From the NCBI GenBank assembly GCA_021129835.1, contig JAJOKM010000142.1, positions 1 through 9,505 of the forward strand: a stretch of 9,505 bases of DNA. The letters are read 5' to 3'. Position 1 is the first letter of the stretch. Each line of letters begins with the position of its first letter. Below, piece after piece: positions 7,657 through 9,505 of this stretch. The translations under genes and the position numbers were made by a program. The notes under the pieces are model-generated. The model was not told where the DNA came from and did not search any database. It saw only the letters and a list, made by a program, of their open reading frames with translations. The DNA comes from Thermodesulfovibrionales bacterium. GTDB taxonomy: Bacteria > Nitrospirota > Thermodesulfovibrionia > Thermodesulfovibrionales > Dissulfurispiraceae.

Positions 7657-8373
7657 GTGGATGAGCAACTAAGACTTTTAATAGCGTTGCAAGAACTCGA
7701 CTCAACTATAATATCAACTAAACTCAAAATAGGCTCGATGCCTGCTAAGGTTTCTTCGATAGAAAATTCCATAAAGGGTATTCAAGAGGCACATGAAAGG
7801 GCAAAGCAACAACATGTCTCTTTAGATAAAAAAAGGAGAGATAAAGAGAGTGCTGCTGCTGATATAGAAGGTAGAATAAAAAAGCTAAAAGAAAGAACCT
7901 CTGAAATTAAGACCAACAAAGAATATCAGGCACATCTTAAAGAGATAGAAAAGGCAGATAAGGAATTGAGGGCCACAGAAGATAATCTGCTATCTATAAT
8001 GGATTTATTGGAAAGAACAACAAAGGCGTTAAAGACAGAAGAGGATGTTATTGCTGAAGAAAAGGCAAAAAAAGATGCAATAAAGAGAGAGATCGACAAA
8101 GATGCACTTAGACATGAGGCGGAGCTTAAGAGACTCAAAGAAGATAGGAAGAAATTATCAGAAAAAATAGAAGTCGATATTTACGACCAGTATATGGTAA
8201 TTCTGAATACAGGTCGTGGTATTGCCGTTACAGAGGCAAAAAAAGAGATATGTCAGGGCTGTAACCTTCACATTCCTCCGCAATTATTTGTCGAAGTAAA
8301 GGGCAATAATAAAATAATTCACTGCCCGCATTGTAAAAGAATACTCTATTATGTTAGAAGCGAATCACCATAA
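7657..8373 (+). CDS. Coiled-coil protein with C-terminal C4 zinc ribbon (COG1579 type)
   Basis: A 238-aa protein starting at GTG 7657, chosen because AGGAG (7646-7650) sits 6 nt before it. Residues about 8-175 form a long charged helical hairpin rich in K and E. This is followed by a zinc ribbon with Cys199/Cys202 (CQGC) and Cys223/Cys226 (CPHC), and a conserved IPPQLFVEV between them. This is the architecture of the COG1579 predicted nucleic-acid-binding family, which includes the chlamydial protein CT398/CdsZ and mycobacterial homologues. The molecular role is not settled; some members contact sigma54 or secretion components. The last 23 nt overlap the RNase HI-family gene, and this pairing is familiar from other bacteria such as mycobacteria, which suggests a shared nucleic-acid role. 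It lies 85 nt after the tRNA and may share its transcript. Confidence 0.85.
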   Translation: MDEQLRLLIALQELDSTIISTKLKIGSMPAKVSSIENSIKGIQEAHERAKQQHVSLDKKRRDKESAAADIEGRIKKLKERTSEIKTNKEYQAHLKEIEKADKELRATEDNLLSIMDLLERTTKALKTEEDVIAEEKAKKDAIKREIDKDALRHEAELKRLKEDRKKLSEKIEVDIYDQYMVILNTGRGIAVTEAKKEICQGCNLHIPPQLFVEVKGNNKIIHCPHCKRILYYVRSESP

Positions 8374-8782
8374 TTCTTTCCCAAAGGCAATCCTATTCTG
8401 CGACGGGGCATCAAGCGGAAATCCCGGATATTCGGGGATCGGCATATTGATGATAATCGGTAACCGGGAATACAGAATTTCTGCGCATATAGGCATAGCT
8501 ACAAATAACATTGCTGAATACACAGCCCTCATAAAAGGCATTCAAGAAGCCAAAAAACATGGCGTCGCAGTAGTAAACATACATACAGACTCGGAGTTGG
8601 TAGTAAGGCAGATAAAAGGACAGTATCGGGTAAAGAGCAGAAACCTGATAAGACTTTATGAGGAAGTCATCTCACTGCTGAAAGGCTTTAAAAGTTACAG
8701 TATCATACACATACCTCGTGAAAAAAATGCCGAGGCCGATGCCTTGGCAAAAAGCGCAGTTGTCAAAAAAGCAAACTTGTGA
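8351..8782 (+). CDS. rnhA: RNase HI-family ribonuclease
   Basis: A 143-aa single-domain RNase H. Such enzymes cut the RNA strand of RNA-DNA hybrids (R-loops, primers) using two metal ions. The acidic active site appears complete: Asp18 in FCDGASSGNPG, Glu56 in NNIAEYTAL, Asp80 in IHTDSELVV and Asp130 in EADALAK. The sequence lacks the basic protrusion of E. coli RNase HI and resembles the compact type also seen in Bacillus YpdQ-like and plant RVT_3 proteins, so activity may differ from classical RnhA. The chosen ATG overlaps the upstream gene by 23 nt. No strong ribosome site precedes it, so translation is probably coupled. It ends facing the convergent HU gene 296 bp away. Confidence 0.9.
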   Translation: MLEANHHNSFPKAILFCDGASSGNPGYSGIGILMIIGNREYRISAHIGIATNNIAEYTALIKGIQEAKKHGVAVVNIHTDSELVVRQIKGQYRVKSRNLIRLYEEVISLLKGFKSYSIIHIPREKNAEADALAKSAVVKKANL

Positions 8783-8818
8783 TGTATTTCTTATAACCAC
8801 TCACAGTTGTCAGTTTGC

Positions 8819-8968
8819 AACCTACATTTTTTTTATAAATACCTTTTTGTTATTGCTCTTCACTTGTCATTACGAACGAAGTGAAGCAATCCTGGCGGGA
8901 TTGCCATGCCCTTCGGGCTCGCAATGATATTTTCATGATCTTTTGTGTGCTGAAAGCACATGTAGGTT
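8819..8968 (-). repeat. MITE-like palindromic repeat, copy 2 with terminal inverted repeats
   Basis: This copy lies in opposite orientation to copy 1 at the window start. It is bounded by perfect 9-bp terminal inverted repeats, AACCTACAT (8819-8827) and ATGTAGGTT (8960-8968), enclosing about 150 bp. The centre carries TCATTACGA/TCGCAATGA (8867-8875/8919-8927) and the GCCC-TTC-GGGC hairpin (8908-8918). No transposase lies nearby and no clear target duplication is visible. A non-autonomous element mobilised from elsewhere is the likeliest reading. A spurious RSEAI-type frame runs through it. Confidence 0.7.
8946..8960. repeat. Perfect 6-bp hairpin inside repeat copy 2
   Basis: TGTGCT-GAA-AGCACA is a perfect stem with a 3-nt loop near the right end of the MITE-like element. 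Copy 1 begins right at the corresponding point, so whether it is shared cannot be seen. Confidence 0.5.
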
Positions 8969-9015
8969 TTGTAATAGTTCAGCGCCCCCTCCCACCAGGG
9001 GTGGGGGTGAACTAT
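8967..9015 (+). repeat. Palindromic repeat family 2, copy 2
   Basis: ATAGTTCA (8974-8981) and TGAACTAT (9008-9015) form perfect 8-bp outer arms around a C-rich/G-rich stem CCCACC-AGG-GGTGGG (8991-9005). The left end (8967-8986) matches the reverse complement of 2125-2144 at 19 of 20 bases. The core differs between copies while the edge is kept, as in dispersed palindromic units. It could act as a terminator for the convergent genes. Confidence 0.7.
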
Positions 9016-9045
9016 GCAGCATCTGTTTCTTTAATCGTGAACCTT

Positions 9046-9061
9046 TAACCGTGAGCGGTTA
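9046..9061 (-). terminator. Hairpin behind the HU gene, possible terminator
   Basis: TAACCG-TGAG-CGGTTA is a perfect 6-bp stem, 17 nt beyond the HU stop codon. On the minus strand it is followed by AAAGG rather than a T-run, so it is not a classic intrinsic terminator. It may protect the 3' end of the mRNA, or be part of the repeat cluster. Confidence 0.35.
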
Positions 9062-9078
9062 CAAAACCTTTTATGCCC

Positions 9079-9351
9079 TCATCTTACTGCTTCTTTTAAT
9101 GTCTTGCCGGCTGTAAACTTTGGTACTTTTGCTGCTGGGATCTCGATCTCCTCGCCTGTCCTTGGGTTGCGGCCTTTTCGAGCCTTTCTCTCGAAGACCG
9201 AAAATGTCCCGAATCCGACGAGAGTAACCTTTTGCCCATCAGTAAGGGCATCCTTCACAACGGCAAGCGTTGCATCAAGCGCGCTCGCAGCATCAGACTT
9301 CGCAAACCCCGTCTCAAACGAAATTCTGTCGATAAGTTCTACCTTTGTCAC
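9079..9351 (-). CDS. HU-family DNA-binding protein
   Basis: A 90-aa protein, the standard size of the HU/IHF family. These proteins act as dimers that bend and compact DNA in the nucleoid. The helical N-terminal half (about residues 3-40) starts TKVELIDRISFETGFAKSDA. The family signature GFGTFSVFERKARKGRNPRTG (46-66) follows, with Pro63 at the tip of the DNA-intercalating arm, and the C-terminal helix ends KFTAGKTLKEAV. It fits HU better than IHF, but which subtype cannot be told. The start is GTG at 9351, supported by a strong purine-rich ribosome site (GGAGGGAGGG, 9359-9368) 7 nt upstream. A near-consensus promoter drives it. It is convergent with the RNase H gene and seems to be monocistronic. 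Confidence 0.95.
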   Translation of the reverse strand: MTKVELIDRISFETGFAKSDAASALDATLAVVKDALTDGQKVTLVGFGTFSVFERKARKGRNPRTGEEIEIPAAKVPKFTAGKTLKEAVR

Positions 9352-9392
9352 TTCTTTGCCCTCCCTCCTCTCTTTTTTGAAATTACTTTAAT

Positions 9393-9405
9393 ACCAATGG
9401 TTGGT
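9393..9405. promoter_or_regulatory. Small palindrome at the predicted HU transcription start
   Basis: ACCAA-TGG-TTGGT is a perfect 5-bp inverted repeat with a 3-nt spacer. It begins 4 bp downstream of the HU -10 box and covers the expected start near 9403. It could be an operator or a 5' hairpin on the mRNA. Its short length leaves chance open. Confidence 0.35.
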
Positions 9406-9409
9406 CAGA

Positions 9410-9438
9410 AACATAACATGAAAAAAATTATTTGTCAA
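9410..9438 (-). promoter_or_regulatory. Sigma70 promoter of the HU gene
   Basis: On the minus strand TTGACA (9433-9438, perfect -35) is followed after 17 bp by TATGTT (9410-9415). The spacer is AT-rich with a run of seven T. The predicted 5' leader is about 52 nt. This strength fits an abundant nucleoid protein. Confidence 0.8.
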
Positions 9439-9467
9439 GCAGTTCTTGCAAAAGTCGTCATTTCTGT

Positions 9468-9505
9468 GAACCCCGGAACCTCGACCTCTCGACCCCTTGA
9501 CTCCT
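9468..9505 (+). repeat. Degenerate ~8-bp tandem repeat, cut by window end
   Basis: Units starting with GA occur at 9468, 9476, 9483, 9491 and 9499, roughly GACCYCT with variation (GAACCCCG, GAACCTC, GACCTCTC, GACCCCTT, GACTCCT). The array runs off the window. No gene is visible in it. Confidence 0.55.

Noticed and set aside
8718..8927. 69-codon plus-strand frame ending in an RSEAI-type peptide
   Set aside because: Its start lies inside the RNase H gene and the rest translates the MITE-like repeat, a well-known artefact type.
8374..9078. RNase P RNA (rnpB), sometimes found near the zinc-ribbon gene
   Set aside because: No GAGGAAAGTCC-type conserved core is present.
9104..9391. 95-codon plus-strand frame opposite the HU gene
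   Set aside because: It is the antisense shadow of a clear HU-family gene.

Overview
The window reads as ordinary chromosome of a Gram-negative-type bacterium with moderate GC. I would guess Nitrospirota or a Desulfobacterota-like lineage, probably from an environmental genome. That guess rests on the style of the protein sequences and on short palindromic repeats of the kind often scattered through such genomes (spurious translation reading RSEAI). It is inference, not a database result. Most of the window is housekeeping, and I found no phage, insertion sequence, CRISPR array or defence locus.

Layout. Positions 1-276 hold part of a MITE-like repeat and a good sigma70-type promoter that ends only 6 nt before the likely start of the first gene. 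Positions 277-4110 and 4119-7382 carry five plus-strand genes: a ClpP-class membrane serine protease (NfeD family), a short NfeD-domain protein that looks like a partial duplicate of its C-terminal domain, a RodZ-type HTH/membrane protein, and carA and carB for carbamoyl phosphate. rodZ and carA overlap by 4 nt, and carA and carB are 8 nt apart. Positions 7402-7571 carry a promoter and a CAT-anticodon tRNA, probably tRNA-Ile2 that is read after lysidine modification. Positions 7657-8782 carry a coiled-coil/zinc-ribbon protein overlapping an RNase HI-family gene.

The 296 bp between the RNase H gene and a convergent HU-family gene (9079-9351, minus) is packed with palindromes. These are a second copy of the MITE-like repeat in opposite orientation, a 6-bp perfect hairpin, a second copy of another palindromic repeat that also follows the short NfeD gene, and a 6-bp hairpin just beyond the HU stop. 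The HU gene has a near-consensus promoter with a small palindrome at the predicted transcription start. The last ~40 bp is a degenerate ~8-bp tandem repeat running off the window.

How the genes fit together: the first block combines membrane quality control (NfeD), cell-shape machinery (RodZ) and entry into pyrimidine and arginine synthesis (CarAB). This looks like ordinary gene packing rather than one pathway. The points most worth a second look are the two-copy MITE-like element, the probably leaderless NfeD transcript, the NfeD partial duplication where a slipin gene is often found, and the palindrome cluster between convergent genes.
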